In this document: positions 46,281-56,447 of the stretch, in pieces
Numbering within the stretch: position 1 is the first letter of the stretch
Layout: each line of letters begins with the position of its first letter
Translations under genes and position numbers: made by a program
Source: JBAXEO01 sp963789515
GTDB lineage: Bacteria; Actinomycetota; Coriobacteriia; Anaerosomatales; JAAXUF01
Assembly: GCA_963789515.1 (NCBI GenBank)
Contig: CAWBKW010000003.1
Location: 62,001 to 126,000 of the forward strand
Direction of reading: 5' to 3'
Length of the DNA: 64,000 bases
Notes under the pieces: generated by a model
What the model was told of the DNA's origin: nothing
Database searches by the model: none
What the model saw: the letters and a program-made list of their open reading frames with translations, nothing else

Positions 46281-47201
46281 GTGCCCGCCGAGACACCCTC
46301 GACCGAACGCCCCGCTGTTCGCCGACTCCAAGGGCCGCGAGGTCGCGCCGCCGGACTTCGGCGCTGCGCCGATCGCCGATACGCACGCCCACCTCGACAT
46401 GCTCGAGGATCCGGCCGCGGCGCTCGCGCGCGCCGCGCTCGCGGGTGTGAGCTTCGTCGCGACCGTCGCCGATCCCAGTGAGGACGCGTCGCGCACCTAC
46501 GAGTCGCTGGACGGTTGGCTCGCGCAGCGCGCCGCGAGGTAGCTGACGCGAGCACCGAACGGCTGGGGCGCGCCGCACCTGAACCACCTGAGGTCCGCGT
46601 CATCGTCGGGGTGCATCCGCACAACGCGAAGGACCTTACACCTCAGGTCGAGGTGGAGTTGATACGCCTCGCATCAGATGGGCGGACAGCAGCCATCGGG
46701 GAGATCGGTCTGGACTATCACTACGACCACTCTCCCCGTGACGTGCAGCGCGCGGCCTTCCGCCGCCAGCTCGAACTCGCGTCGAGCTGGACCTGCCCGC
46801 CGTCGTGCACCTGCGTGAGGCTCACGCCGACGGCGAGGCGATCCTGCGCGAGGTCGGTGCTGCCCGCGAGCCGGTTGCATCCTGCACTGCTACACCTGGG
46901 CGCCGAGCCCTTCAGCCCTTTCCTCAGATCGGGTGCTACGGTGAGCTTCGCCGGCCCCGTCACCTTCAAGAAGTCCGATGAGATCCGCGAGGCCGCGCGC
47001 GCTGGTTCCGGTCGGTCGCATCCTCACCGAGACGGACTGCCCGTTCATGGCGCCCGAGCCGTTTCGCGGCCGCACGAACGAGCCTGCGCTGGTCGTCTTC
47101 ACCGCCGCCCGCATCGCCAGGCGCGCGGGGAGGCGTTGCCGGCCTTCGCCGAGCACGCCTACTCGGCTGCGCTCGGGCTTCTCGGCGGGCGCGGACGATG
47201 A
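46281..47201 (+). CDS. tatD: TatD-family metal-dependent DNase (several frameshifts as read)
   Basis: Metal-site motifs are spread over the frames: ADTHAHLDM near 46380, GVHPHNAKD near 46610, AIGEIGLDYHYDHSP near 46695, a VVHLREAHADGEAI segment near 46800, ILHCYTW near 46880 and LTETDCPFMAPEPFRGR near 47025. They belong to a TatD/YabD hydrolase, whose members are 3'-5' DNases. The GTG at 46281 is proposed as start with one extra base in the first 40; an ATG at 46279 is the alternative. It follows metG by nine bases and overlaps the next gene by four. Confidence 0.82.
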
Positions 47202-47824
47202 GCGAGCGCGCGACATCGCCGCGGCGTCGGCCCGCCACGCGTCCTCTGCATCGCCGGCAGCCCGCGGCGGCATGGCAACAGCGACCAGCTCCTCGACGCG
47301 CTCGTGTCCGGCGTCGAGACGGCGGGCGGGCGAGCTGTCAGGCTGGTCGCCGCCGAAGCGGGCGCCCGCCCGTGCCGCGGGTGCAACGCGTGCTCGCAGA
47401 CGGGCGCGTGCGTCCTGCGCGACGGCATGGACGCCGTGTACGCGCGAGCTCGACGCCGCCGAGGCGGTGGCGGTCGCCACGCCGGTGTTCTTCGCCACGG
47501 TGCCCGCGGTCCTCAAGATCCTGTTCGACCGCTGCCAGCCCTACTGGGCGCGGCGCTACGTGCTCGGCGAGCCGCGCTCCCGCACGCAAGCGCCCCGGGG
47601 CGATGCTGGTGGTGGGCGGGGGAGGCGACCCCTTCGGCACGACCTGCGCCGTGACTGCCGGTCAAGAGCGTCTTCGCACGTGCTCGGCGTGTCGGCCGAG
47701 ACCGTCTTCGAGTGTGTCGGCCCCGACGCCCCGAGCGACATCGGGCACCACCCCGAGGCCCTGCGGGCCGCCGAGCGAGATCGGTGCAGAACTCGTCGCG
47801 CAGGTGCTCGCTCAGCGCTCGTAG
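47198..47824 (+). CDS. Iron-sulfur flavoprotein, NADPH-dependent FMN reductase fold (frameshifts as read)
   Basis: The repaired protein of about 208 residues has the FMN-phosphate motif LCIAGSPRRHGNS, a Cys cluster CRGCNACSQTGAC typical of Isf-type flavoproteins, and ATPVFFATVPAVLKILFDRC. Isf proteins bind FMN and 4Fe-4S and help detoxify O2 or peroxide in anaerobes. It takes the place between tatD and yabE where Bacillus has no gene. The ATG overlaps the tatD stop. Confidence 0.8.
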   Translation: MSERATSPRRRPATRPLHRRQPAAAWQQRPAPRRARVRRRDGGRASCQAGRRRSGRPPVPRVQRVLADGRVRPARRHGRRVRASSTPPRRWRSPRRCSSPRCPRSSRSCSTAASPTGRGATCSASRAPARKRPGAMLVVGGGGDPFGTTCAVTAGQERLRTCSACRPRPSSSVSAPTPRATSGTTPRPCGPPSEIGAELVAQVLAQRS

Positions 47825-48033
47825 CGGCGGCGCGCCGTATTGACGCGATGGGCCGCTTTGTGCGCCTCCCGGCGGGCGCGATTCGGCGGTCGTCCGCGCG
47901 TTCCCGCAACCCCTGTCTTCGAAAGCTATTCGTGGCGACCTGCGGGTTTGCGCGGGCCGTTTTTCAGGGCTAGCATTGGCACTCCCGTTTCGTTACGGAA
48001 CGGTTGAAATATCCCCGATACAGAGAGGTCTGA

Positions 48034-49094
48034 ATGAGGTCTCAGCCGACTCGCTCGGCACGATCCTTCAGGACCCAATACATCATCGCAGCCATCATCC
48101 CAGCACTGCTTCTGTCGCACTCAGCGTCACCGGATTCGTATGGGCACAGAAGCAGGTCACGGTCGTCGTTGACGGTCGTGCCTCGCACGTGAAGACGCAG
48201 GCCACCGACGTGGCCGGGGTGCTTCGGCAGGCTCGCGTCGGCGTCGCAGAGGGCGACGTGCGTCACACCCCGTGCGGACATCGAAGTCACCGACGGCATG
48301 ACCGTCATCGTGCGCCACGCGATCCCCGTCACCGTCAGGCTGGGTGACGAGCAGACGCGCGTTGAACGTGGTCGGCGAAGACCGTGGCAGATGCGCTCGT
48401 CGCCGCCGGCGTCGACCCCTCGGCCGACGCCGCGGTCACCCCCGCGCTCGACACCAAGCTCGTGGCCGGGATGCCCATCACCGCGCCGCAGCGGTTCGCC
48501 CGCGTCAAGACGGTGGACGTCGTGGTGCCGTTCAAGACCGAGACCTTCTCGACTCCTCGCTGCCCAGAGGTACCCGTCAGATCATCGTGGCCGGCTCCAA
48601 CGGCCTGAAGATGCAGCGTCACCAGGCCATCGTCACCAACGGCGTCGAGGGCCCCGCGACGGTCACCGCCGAGAAGATCGTCGACCCCGCCGGTCGACGC
48701 AGCTCGAGGCGATCGGGACCGGCGCGTGTCGAGCAAGTCCGCCGGCGCGAGCCCGGCTCATCACGGCGAAGCGGCACCCGCGGTTCGTCCAAGCCACAGA
48801 CCGGTCACCGGATGCGCCTCGAGTCGACCGCCTACTCTCCCAACGAGCCGGGCGGCGGCGGTGGCCCGAGCACGGCGATGGGGCGCCCGGCCGTCTTCGG
48901 CGTGATCGCTGTCGACCCGCACGTCATTCCGCTCGGCACGCCGCCTCTACGTGCCGGGCTACGGCTACGCGATCGCGCCTACGACACCGGCGGCGACATC
49001 AAGGGCAACCGCATCGACCTGTGCTTCGACACCGGTGGCGAGTGCGATGCGACTGGGGCCGTCGCAGTCGGTGACCATCATCATCCTCGACTAG
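48034..49094 (+). CDS. YabE-like wall protein: DUF348, G5 and 3D domains (frameshifts as read)
   Basis: The ATG at 48034 follows AGAGAGG. After a membrane or signal segment come DUF348 repeats (VTVVVDGRASHVKTQATDVAGVL and a second from IEVTDGMTVIVRHA), a G5 domain (RQIIVAGSNGLKM... through VTAEKIVDPA), and a C-terminal 3D domain (RLESTAYSPNEPGGG, then AVDPHVIPLGT and FDTGGECD region with its three Asp). B. subtilis YabE has the same layout and is a putative muralytic (Rpf-like) enzyme. Several junctions lie between 48270 and 49050. The stop is one base before the next start. Confidence 0.82.
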
Positions 49095-49095
49095 C

Positions 49096-49963
49096 GTGGC
49101 GCACTCGCCGCTCGCCACTCCCTCGGCGACGATCGACGGTGCTCAAGCGCCACGGCCTGGCCACCAAGAAGTCGCTCGGCCAGCACTTCCTCGTCGACGA
49201 CAACGTCGTCGGCCGCATCCTCGAACTCGCCGCGCTCACCGGCGACGAGACCGTGCTCGAGGTCGGTCCCGGCATCGGCACGCTCACCGTCGCGCTGTGC
49301 GCAGCACGCGGGCGCCGTCGTGGCCGTCGAGCGCGACGCCAGCTGCTTCCCGCGCTCGCCGAGACCACCGCCGAGTGCGCGCGCTTCGCAGTCGTGCGTG
49401 CCGACGCGGTCGCCGTGATCCCGCCGAGGCTGATCGCCGAGCCGTTCGGCCCGCCGGCCGCGCTCGTCGCCAACCTGCCGTACGCGGTCGCCGCCACCGT
49501 CGTTCTGCGCTTCTTCGAGGAGATGCCCGCGCTCTCGCTCGGCGACGGTCATGGTGCAGGCCGAGGTCGCCGACCGCATGGCCGCGTCCCCGGGCAACAA
49601 GGCAGTACGGCTCCTACACCGTCAAGCTGCGGCTGCTCGCCGCGCCCGCCGGCCGGTTCGCGGTCGCCCGCGGCTGCTTCCTGCCGCCTCCGCGCGTCGA
49701 CTCGGCGGTGCTGCGGCTCGAGCGGCGCCCGCTGGGTCGACCGATCCCGACCTGCTCGCGCTGCGGCATCGCAGGCTCGCGGACGCGGCCTTCGCCCAGC
49801 GCCGCAAGACCGTGCGCAACTCGCTGCGCTCCGCGCTGGGACGCTGACGCGGGCGTGCTCGACGCCGCGCTCGAAGAGGCGGGAATCGACGGAGCGCTGC
49901 GCGCCGAGATGCTCGAACCGCGAGCGGTTCTTGGCGCTTGCGCGAGGCGTTCTCGCAGCGTGA
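49096..49963 (+). CDS. rsmA: 16S rRNA dimethyladenosine transferase RsmA/KsgA (frameshifts as read)
   Basis: RsmA dimethylates A1518 and A1519 of 16S rRNA. Motifs are KKSLGQHFLVDDNVV, VLEVGPGIGTLT, and VANLPYAVAATVVLRFFEE (NLPY catalytic site), with the C-terminal VKLRLLAAPAGRFAV and FLPPPRVDSAVLRLE. The GTG at 49096 lies two bases after the yabE-like stop. Frame changes lie near 49135, 49305, 49340, 49545, 49605, 49740 and 49850. In Bacillus rnmV lies between yabE and rsmA, but here it is absent. Confidence 0.88.
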
Positions 49964-50110
49964 GCGGCGTCAACCTGACGTCGAGATGTCCCGACATCCG
50001 TCCGAGCCGGTCGCCGGATTCGGGCGCGAGCACGCTCAGAAGTGCTATTCGCGCTGGTAATCGAGCCGTATATTCGGCTATACTCCCTCCCGAACAGAGG
50101 GAGGCTCTCC

Positions 50111-50393
50111 ATGGATCTAGCTCGTCAGGCCGAGGTTGTCGGCCGTATTCGTACTGACCTTGAAGGATATGACCGGTAGTCGCATTCGTGTTCGGGCCAA
50201 CATGGGCCGCTCGAAGATCATCGAGCGTGAGGGCGTTCTGATGCAGACGCATCCGGCGCTTTTCGTGGTCGAGGTCAAGGAGAAGCGCGATCGGACGGCG
50301 CGGGCGTCGTACCAGTACGTCGACGTGCTCACGGGCACCGTCGAGCTGACGCACGTCGAGAGCGGCGAGAGCCTGCTGCCCTGGCTGAACTAG
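50111..50393 (+). CDS. veg: Veg-family protein (frameshift as read)
   Basis: The ATG at 50111 has AGGGAGG upstream. The first part reads MDLARQAEVVGRIRTDLEG and the rest MTGSRIRVRANMGRSKIIER, then FVVEVKEKR and YQYVDVLTGTVEL, joined by removing one T near 50169. Veg proteins of about 90 residues are conserved in Firmicutes; in Bacillus Veg stimulates biofilm matrix genes by acting on SinR. The gene lies in the Bacillus position between rsmA and ispE. A TATACT hexamer and an AGCCG/CGGCT palindrome lie 30-45 bases upstream. Confidence 0.88.
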
Positions 50394-50411
50394 CCGAGGG
50401 CGCAGGTCAAG

Positions 50412-50454
50412 ACGAGAATCGGCGCGGGGCACTTTGTGCTCCGCGCCTTCTCGT
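50412..50454 (+). terminator. Hairpin terminator after veg
   Basis: An approximately 19-bp stem, with one 2-base bulge and one G:T pair, runs from ACGAGAA (50412) to TTCTCGT (ending 50454) around a TTT loop. Confidence 0.7.
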
Positions 50455-50472
50455 GCAGAGGGAGGGGAACCG

Positions 50473-51352
50473 ATGCGTGCGGTCACGCTTCATCGCGCCG
50501 GCGAAGGTGAATCTGTTCCTGGGAGTCGGCGCCGTGCGCCCGGACGGCTACCACGAGGTCGACCACCGTGCTCCAGGCGCTCGAGTTCGGCGACGTGGTG
50601 CGGATCCTGCCCGCCGACGAACTCGTGGTGACGACCTCAGTCGACCTGGGGATCCCCGCAGAGCGAGAACCTCGCGTTCCGGGCGGCCCTCGCGTTCGCC
50701 GAGGAGTTCTCCGTCGCTCCGCGCGTGGTCGATCGAGATCGAGAAGCGCATGCCTGCGGGGGCGGGCCTGGCCGGCGGATCGTCGGACGCCGCGGCGGTC
50801 CTTGCCGGGCTCGCGCGCCTTCACGACATCGCCCCCTGCGGTGAGCGATGCGTTGCAGTCGCCCGCAGTCTGGGCGCCGACTGCGCGTTCTTCCTGTACG
50901 GCGGGGCGGCGCTCATGACCGGGCGCGGCGACGAGCTCGAGACGGCGCTTCCGTCGCGTGGCCGCGACGTTGTGCTGGTCAAGCCCCCAAGCCCGGTGCC
51001 GACGTCGGGTGCGTATCGCGCAGTTCGACCTCGCGCCCGCTGCCGGCGCCCGGCCCGTGGCCCGTCGTCGAGGCGCTGCGGGCGGGGGACGTCGCCGGAC
51101 TGGCAGCCGCGCTCTCCAACAACCTGACCGCGGCCTCGGCGCAGCTGGTACCCGAGGTGGTCGACGCGCTAGCATGGGTGGGCGCGCGGCCGGGCGTGCT
51201 CGGTGCCGCGATGGCGGGCAGCGGCTCGGCGATGTTCGCGCTGTGCGAGGACGCGGCTACAGCGGCCGGGATCGCTCGGGAAGCGCGAGACGCGGGGCTG
51301 GTGGGCGGTCGCCACGAGCCACCCGCTCGACGGGCGTGCAGGTCACCGATGA
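50473..51352 (+). CDS. ispE: 4-diphosphocytidyl-2-C-methyl-D-erythritol kinase IspE (frameshifts as read)
   Basis: IspE phosphorylates CDP-methylerythritol in the MEP isoprenoid pathway. The GHMP motifs IAPAKVNLFLGVGAVRPDGYHE, PAGAGLAGGSSDAAAVL and GAAMAGSGSAMFALCE are present in different frames. Junctions lie near 50490, 50565, 50665, 50725, 50990, 51020 and 51300. The stop at 51350 follows a GRAGHR end. The start has GGGAGGGG upstream. Confidence 0.88.
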
Positions 51353-51367
51353 AGATGAGGGGTCCGC

Positions 51368-52192
51368 GTGAAGGTCGACGCGGTAGTGCTTGCGGGCGGC
51401 GAGGGCGCCGTCATCGACCCGACCGTCAGCATCAAGGGGCTCGTGCCCGATCGCCGGCAAGCCCATGGTCGAGTGGGTCGTCGACGCGCTGCGCGCCGCG
51501 GACCGTCGGCCGAGATCGCCGTCGTCGTCCCCTCGGCGCAGAACCTCGGCCCGTGGGCCGACAAGGTCGACCAGCTGGTCATCTCGGACGCCAACTTCAT
51601 CGACAACGCCATCGCCGGCTCCGAGCATGTTCAGCAGCGGACGTCACGTGCTCGGCGCAACGGGCGACCTGCCGGCGCTGACGCCGGAGGCCATCGACGA
51701 CTACGTCGCGCGCTCGCTGGCGACGGGGCCGAGTTCACCTACCCGCTCGTCCGAGCCGAGGACATGGAGGCGCAGTTCCCCGGCTCGCAGCGCACCTACG
51801 TCAAGGTCGCCGGCGGCTCGGTGACGGGCGGCAACATGGTGCTGTGCACCGCGGACCTCGTGCGGCGCAACCGCGAGATCGGCCAGCGGCTCTTCGACAC
51901 GCGCAAGAGCCCCGTCGCGATGGCCCGCGTCATCGGCATCCCGTTCGTCTTCAAGTACGTCACAGGCAGGCTGCGCGTCGACGACGTCGAGCGCAAGATG
52001 GAGCAGCTCCTGGGCGGGAAGTGTGCGGCGATCTACACCTCGCACGCCTCGATCGGAGCCGACGTGGACAAGCCGATCGATGTGGTCGTCGCGGAGCGCG
52101 TGCTGTACAGCGATCAACGGGTAGGAATCCGTAGCGGCGCTGCCGAAAGGGTACTCGGTGACAGCGTATGGCGGCCGGGGGGCCGCGACTGA
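51368..52192 (+). CDS. MobA-like NTP transferase family protein (frameshifts as read)
   Basis: The N-terminus VDAVVLAGGEG, followed by IAGKPMVEWVVDALRAAD in the repaired frame, is a nucleotidyltransferase fold of the MobA-like type. Later parts include VKVAGGSVTGGNMVLCTADLV and a GIPFVFKYVTGRLRVDDVE stretch. The substrate cannot be assigned. It sits where Bacillus has purR and yabJ. The last 25 codons may be out of frame. Junctions are near 51450, 51510, 51625 and 51725. Confidence 0.7.
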   Translation: MKVDAVVLAGGEGAVIDPTVSIKGLVPDRRQAHGRVGRRRAARRGPSAEIAVVVPSAQNLGPWADKVDQLVISDANFIDNAIAGSEHVQQRTSRARRNGRPAGADAGGHRRLRRALAGDGAEFTYPLVRAEDMEAQFPGSQRTYVKVAGGSVTGGNMVLCTADLVRRNREIGQRLFDTRKSPVAMARVIGIPFVFKYVTGRLRVDDVERKMEQLLGGKCAAIYTSHASIGADVDKPIDVVVAERVLYSDQRVGIRSGAAERVLGDSVWRPGGRD

Positions 52193-52208
52193 CAAAGAGG
52201 GGCGAGCC

Positions 52209-52513
52209 ATGCAGATCACCAAGGTCACGCTGCGTCCGGTGGCCATGAACAAGGTGTGCGCTATCGCGAGCATCGTGATCGACGACAGCTTCGTCATCCA
52301 CGACCTGCGCGTGGTCAACGGCGACAAGGGCCTGTTCGTCGCGATGCCTTCGCGCAAGCTGCCCAACGGCGACTTCCGCGACATCTGCCACCCGATCAAC
52401 ACCGAGGCCCGCAACGAGATCCAGCGCGCCGTCCTCGAGCAGTTCGCGGTCGACGGCGGCGTCGAGGCGCTTTGCCGCTCGCGGCCGCAGAGGGCGGCGC
52501 CGCGCTCGAGTAG
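52209..52513 (+). CDS. spoVG: Septation protein SpoVG (frameshift near end)
   Basis: The first 70 residues match SpoVG: MQITKVTLRPV, AIASIVIDDSFVIHDLRVVNG, FVAMPSRKLPNGDFRDICHP. SpoVG is a small RNA/DNA-binding regulator, involved in septation and virulence in Firmicutes. Near 52470 two extra T bases shift the frame; the restored end is ALPLAAAEGGAALE with stop at 52511. Presence in a probably non-sporulating actinobacterium fits its wider regulatory role. Confidence 0.92.
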
Positions 52514-52647
52514 ACCCTCGGCGACGGGTCGCGAGCGCGTGCTAGACTCTGATGCCTCGCGCGCGCCTTGCCGCGCCTTGCCAGTTGACGCTTCTTCTCG
52601 ACTACTTCCTACACTGCGGTGCGGCTCGCGCTGCAGCGGCGTGTCTT

Positions 52648-52721
52648 TGGGGCATCGTTCAACGGCAGGACTCGGGCTTTTGGTGCCCGCTATCCAGGTT
52701 CGAATCCTGGTGCCCCAGCCA
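52648..52721 (+). tRNA. tRNA-Gln (anticodon TTG), CCA encoded
   Basis: The acceptor TGGGGCA pairs with TGCCCCA, the anticodon stem CGGGC with GCCCG around TTTTGGT (anticodon TTG at 52680-52682), and the T arm is CCAGGTTCGAATCCTGG. CCA is encoded at 52719-52721. It sits between spoVG and glmU, where Bacillus has none. A TAGACT hexamer about 100 bases upstream may be its -10 element. Confidence 0.95.
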
Positions 52722-52781
52722 CGCAACGCCGCCGCCCGGCGCCGACGAAGTCGCCCGCGTCTGACGAAGGAGCACCTCACG

Positions 52782-54164
52782 ATGAGCGCCATCGCTCTCA
52801 TCCTCGCCGCCGGCGAGGGAACTCGCATGAAGTCCGACAAGCCCAAGGTCGCCCACGAGATTCTCGGCGTGCCGATGGTGCGCTGGGTGGTCGACGCGGC
52901 CCGCGAGGCCGGGTGCGAGCGTGTCGTGGCGATCACCGGCCACCGGGCCGAGCAGGTCGAGGCGCTGCTCGGCGGCGTCGAGTGCGTGCGCCAGGACCGG
53001 CAGCTCGGTACCGGGCATGCGGTCATGTGCGCGCAGCGACGCGCTCGGCGACTTCCACGGCTCGCTCGTGGTGCTCTCGGGCGACACGCCGCTGCTGCGG
53101 GCCGAGACCATCTCGGGGCTCGTCGCGATGCGCGAGTCGGCCGGGGCGGTGCTCACGCTGCTGACGGCGCACCTGGCCGACCCGACCGGCTACGGCCGCA
53201 TCGTGCGCGACGCGCGCGACGGCAGTGTCGCCCGGATCGTCGAGGAGAAGGACTGCACCGCCCGAGCAGCGCGCGATCACCGAGGTCAACACCGGCACCT
53301 ACTGCTTCGACTCCGGGGTGCTCTTCGCGCATCTCGACCGGCTCACGACCGAGAACGCGCAGGGCGAGTACTACCTCACCGACATGGTCTCGGTGTTCGT
53401 CGCCGAGGGGCTGACCGTCTCGGCGACGCTGACCGATGACCCGCTCGAGACGCTCGGCGTCAACTCGCCGCGTGCAGCTCGCCGAGGCCGCCAAGATCAT
53501 GCAGCGGCGCATCAACCGCGTCCATCTGCTCGCCGGCGTCACGATGACCGACCCCGACCTGGTCTGGATCGGCCCCGACGTCAGCTCGGCCGGGACGTCG
53601 AGCTGCTCCCGATGACCTTCCTGATGGGCACGACCGCCGTCGGCGACCGGGCCGTGATCGGGCCGAACTCGCGACTGACCGACGCGACGGTCGCCGAGGA
53701 CGCCGTCGTCGACGCATCGGTCGTCGTCGGCGCGGTGGTGGGCCCGCGGGTCAAGCGTCGGCCCGGTGGCGTACCTGCGCGCGGGCACCGTTCTCGAGGC
53801 CGACTCCAAGGCGGGCACGTGCGTCGAGATCAAGAAGTCGACGGTGGGCGAGGGCAGCAAGGTGCCGCACCTGTCCTACATCGGCGACGCGACCATCGGC
53901 AAGAACGTCAACGTCGGCGCGGGCTCGATCACGTGCAACTACGACGGGTTCGCCAAGCACCCGACCGCCATCGGCGACGGCGCGTTCATCGGCTCTGATA
54001 CCATGCTGGTTGCGCCCGTAACCGTCGGCGAGGGCGCGGTCACGGCGGCGGGGAGCACCATCGCCCGCGACGTGCCGGCAGGAGCGCTCGCGCTCGAGCG
54101 CTCCGAGCAGGTCAACGTCGAGGGATGGGCCGAGCGCCGCCGCCGCAAGAACGAGGACGTCTAG
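52782..54164 (+). CDS. glmU: Bifunctional UDP-GlcNAc pyrophosphorylase / GlcN-1-P acetyltransferase GlmU (frameshifts as read)
   Basis: GlmU makes UDP-N-acetylglucosamine for peptidoglycan. The N-terminal domain has LILAAGEGTRMKS, QLGTGHAVMCA and LSGDTPLL; the C-terminal left-handed beta-helix runs from about 53610 (PMTFLMGTTAVGDRAVIGPNSRL) to the acetyltransferase end (THLSYIGDA-like LSYIGDATIGKNVNVGAGSI, CNYDG). Junctions lie near 53035, 53262, 53470, 53588 and 53753. Four are single-base insertions and one is best read as a missing base. The total of 460 codons fits the family. Confidence 0.94.
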
Positions 54165-54195
54165 GTCGATCGGGTACGAGTAGAGCGGGTTGAAG

Positions 54196-55161
54196 ATGGT
54201 CGAGAACTCCAAGCGCATGATGGTCTTCGCGGGTACCAGCAATCCCGAGCTTGCCGAGGGCGTCGCCCGGCATCTCGGCGTCGAACTCGGCAACGTGAAG
54301 ATCCGCAAGTTCGCCAACGGCGAGATCTACGTGCGCTACCTCGAGAGCGTCCGCGGCGCCGACGTCTTCATCATCCAGTCGATCTGCGCGCCGGTGAACG
54401 CGACGCTCATGGAGCTGCTCATCATGGTCGACGCGGCCAAGCGCGCGTCGGCCCGGTCGATCACCGCGGTCATCACCCACTACGGCTACGCGCGGCAGGA
54501 CAAGAAGTCGGCCGCCCGCGAGCCCATCACCGCCAAGCTCGTCGCCGACCTGCTGACCACCGCCGGCGTCAACCGCGTCATCACGATGGACCTGCACCAG
54601 GGCCAGATCCAGGGCTTCTTCAACCAGCCCGTGAACCACCTGACCGCGCTGCCGATCCTGGCCGACTACTTCGAGTCGCTGAACCTCGAGAACTGCGTGG
54701 TCGTCTCGCCCGATGTCGGGCGCGCCAAGGCCTGCAAGAAGCTCTCGGACATGCTCGGCGCGAGCCTGGCGATCATGACCAAGGGCCGTCCCGAGCACAA
54801 CGTCGCCGAGGTCACGCACGTCATCGGCGAGGTCGAAGGGCAAGGTCTGCCATCGTCGCCGACGACATGATCGACACCGCCGGCTCGATCACCGAGGGCG
54901 CCAAGGCGCTCATCAACGCCGGGCGCGACGCAGGTGTACGTCACCGCGACGCACGGCATCTTCTCGGCGCCGGCGTACGACCGGATCGAGAGCGCTCCGA
55001 TCACCGAAGTGGTGGTCACCAACACGATTCCGGTGCCCGAGGAGCACCAGCACGGTAAGATACGCGTTCTGTCGGTGGCGCCGCTGTTCGCGCATGCGGT
55101 CCAGAACGTCTTCAACGACGAGTCCGTATCCGAACTGTTCGACCCGGACTTCCAGCTGTAG
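54196..55161 (+). CDS. prs: Ribose-phosphate pyrophosphokinase (frameshifts as read)
   Basis: Prs makes PRPP for nucleotide, His and Trp synthesis. Motifs are FAGTSNPELAEGVA, RKFANGEIYVRY, HYGYARQDKK, TMDLHQGQIQGFF, VVSPDVGRAK and VADDMIDTAGS (PRPP loop). Junctions near 54838-54850 (two extra bases) and 54923 (one extra G) are needed to reach QVYVTATHGIFS. The 321-residue length is normal. An ATG at 54196 is chosen over a TTG six bases earlier. Confidence 0.94.
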
Positions 55162-55230
55162 CCACTAGATCGTCGCCGGGGTCTCTTCAGAACCGCCGGC
55201 GAAACGAAGAGAACGGAAGGAGCACCACCC

Positions 55231-55869
55231 ATGTCCGTCTCCAACGTAGTGACCGCATACCCCCGCGAGGTCATCGGCAAGGCGAACCGCCGCCTCGCCG
55301 GCCAGAACCGCATCCCCGCCGTCGTCTACGGCATCGGCCGTGACGCGGTCTCGATCTCGGTCGACCGCCACGACTTCGAGCTGCTGATGGCGCACCACGC
55401 GGCCGGATCGACGCATCGTCGAGATGCAGATCGAGGGCGAGAAGAAGCCGATCAACGCCATGATCCGCGAGATGCAGATGAGCCCGATCAAGGGCACCAT
55501 CATGCACGTCGACTTCCTGGCCATCGAGATGGACAAGCCGGTCCACGCGCAGGTCTCCCTGCGCCTGGTCAACGACCCCGCCGGCGTCAAGGCGGGCGGC
55601 ATCCTGACCGTCAACTTCCACGACATGAACGTCGAGGCCAAGCCGGTCGACCTGCCTCGAGTACCTCGAGGTGGACGTGGCGGCGCTCGAGATCGGCGAC
55701 TCGCTGCACGTCAAGGACATCCCGGTGCCCGCGGGCGTCACCATCCTCGACGATCGCCGAGGAAGTCATCTGCTCCGTGCAGGCGCCTCGCGCCGAGGAA
55801 GTCGTTGAAGAGGTCGCCGAGGAGACCGAGGCCGAGGTCATCGGCGAGAAGGCCGCAGAGGAAGAGTAG
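55231..55869 (+). CDS. rplY: 50S ribosomal protein L25 (Ctc form; frameshifts as read)
   Basis: This long form of L25 has the N-terminal 5S rRNA-binding domain (ANRRLAGQNRIPAVVYGIGRDAV) and the C-terminal TL5-like domain (VHAQVSLRLVNDPAGVKAGG, EYLEVDVAALEIGDSLHVKDI), ending in an acidic Glu-rich tail. Three single-base insertions lie near 55413, 55657 and 55753. The start has GGAAGGAG upstream. A 7-bp inverted repeat (TCGCCGG/CCGGCGA) in the leader may be an attenuator. Confidence 0.93.
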   Translation: MSVSNVVTAYPREVIGKANRRLAGQNRIPAVVYGIGRDAVSISVDRHDFELLMAHHAAGSTHRRDADRGREEADQRHDPRDADEPDQGHHHARRLPGHRDGQAGPRAGLPAPGQRPRRRQGGRHPDRQLPRHERRGQAGRPASSTSRWTWRRSRSATRCTSRTSRCPRASPSSTIAEEVICSVQAPRAEEVVEEVAEETEAEVIGEKAAEEE

Positions 55870-55872
55870 CGC

Positions 55873-56441
55873 GTGACCCGCATGATCGTGGGGCTCGGCA
55901 ATCCCGGGTCCGAGTACGAGCGTACGCGTCACAACGCCGGATTCCTCGCCGTGGACCTGCTCGGCGAGAACCTGCGCGCGAACTACTGGAAAGACCAGGC
56001 ATCAGCGAAGGTCGCTGTCGTGCGTTTCGACGACGGCGACCTTGCTCTTGCCAAGCCGCAGACGTTCATGAACGTCTCGGGCGGCTCGGTCAAGCGGCTC
56101 ATCGAGCTCTACGACATCGATGTCGCGGACCTCATCGTGATCCACGACGACATCGACCTGCCCGCCGGCGAGGTCCGCGTGAAGCGCGGTGGCGGTCACG
56201 GCGGCCACAACGGCCTGCGATCGCTGCACGAGAAGCTCGTCGCCGACACCTACCTGCGCGTGCGCGTCGGAGTCGGTCGCCCGCCGGGCCGCATGGACGC
56301 CGCCGACTACGTGCTGCAGCCCCTGAAGGGGGAGGCCTGGGAGGAGCTCGAGGCCAGCATCCCCGCCGCAGCCGCAGGCCGCTCTCAGCATCCTCGAGAA
56401 GGGCGTCGAGCGCGACGATGCAGGACTACAACGCGGGGTAG
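55873..56441 (+). CDS. pth: Peptidyl-tRNA hydrolase (frameshifts near end)
   Basis: Pth frees tRNA from stalled peptidyl-tRNA. Motifs are IVGLGNPGSEYERTRHNAGF with the catalytic His, KPQTFMNVSGGSV, VIHDDIDLPAGEVRVKRGGG and GHNGLRSLHEKL. Junctions near 56380 and 56415 restore AALSILEKGVERAMQDYNAG and a stop at 56439. It is four bases after the rplY stop and is the last gene of the Bacillus-like block. Left unrepaired, the frame runs antisense through the next gene. Confidence 0.94.
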
Positions 56442-56447
56442 CTGCAT

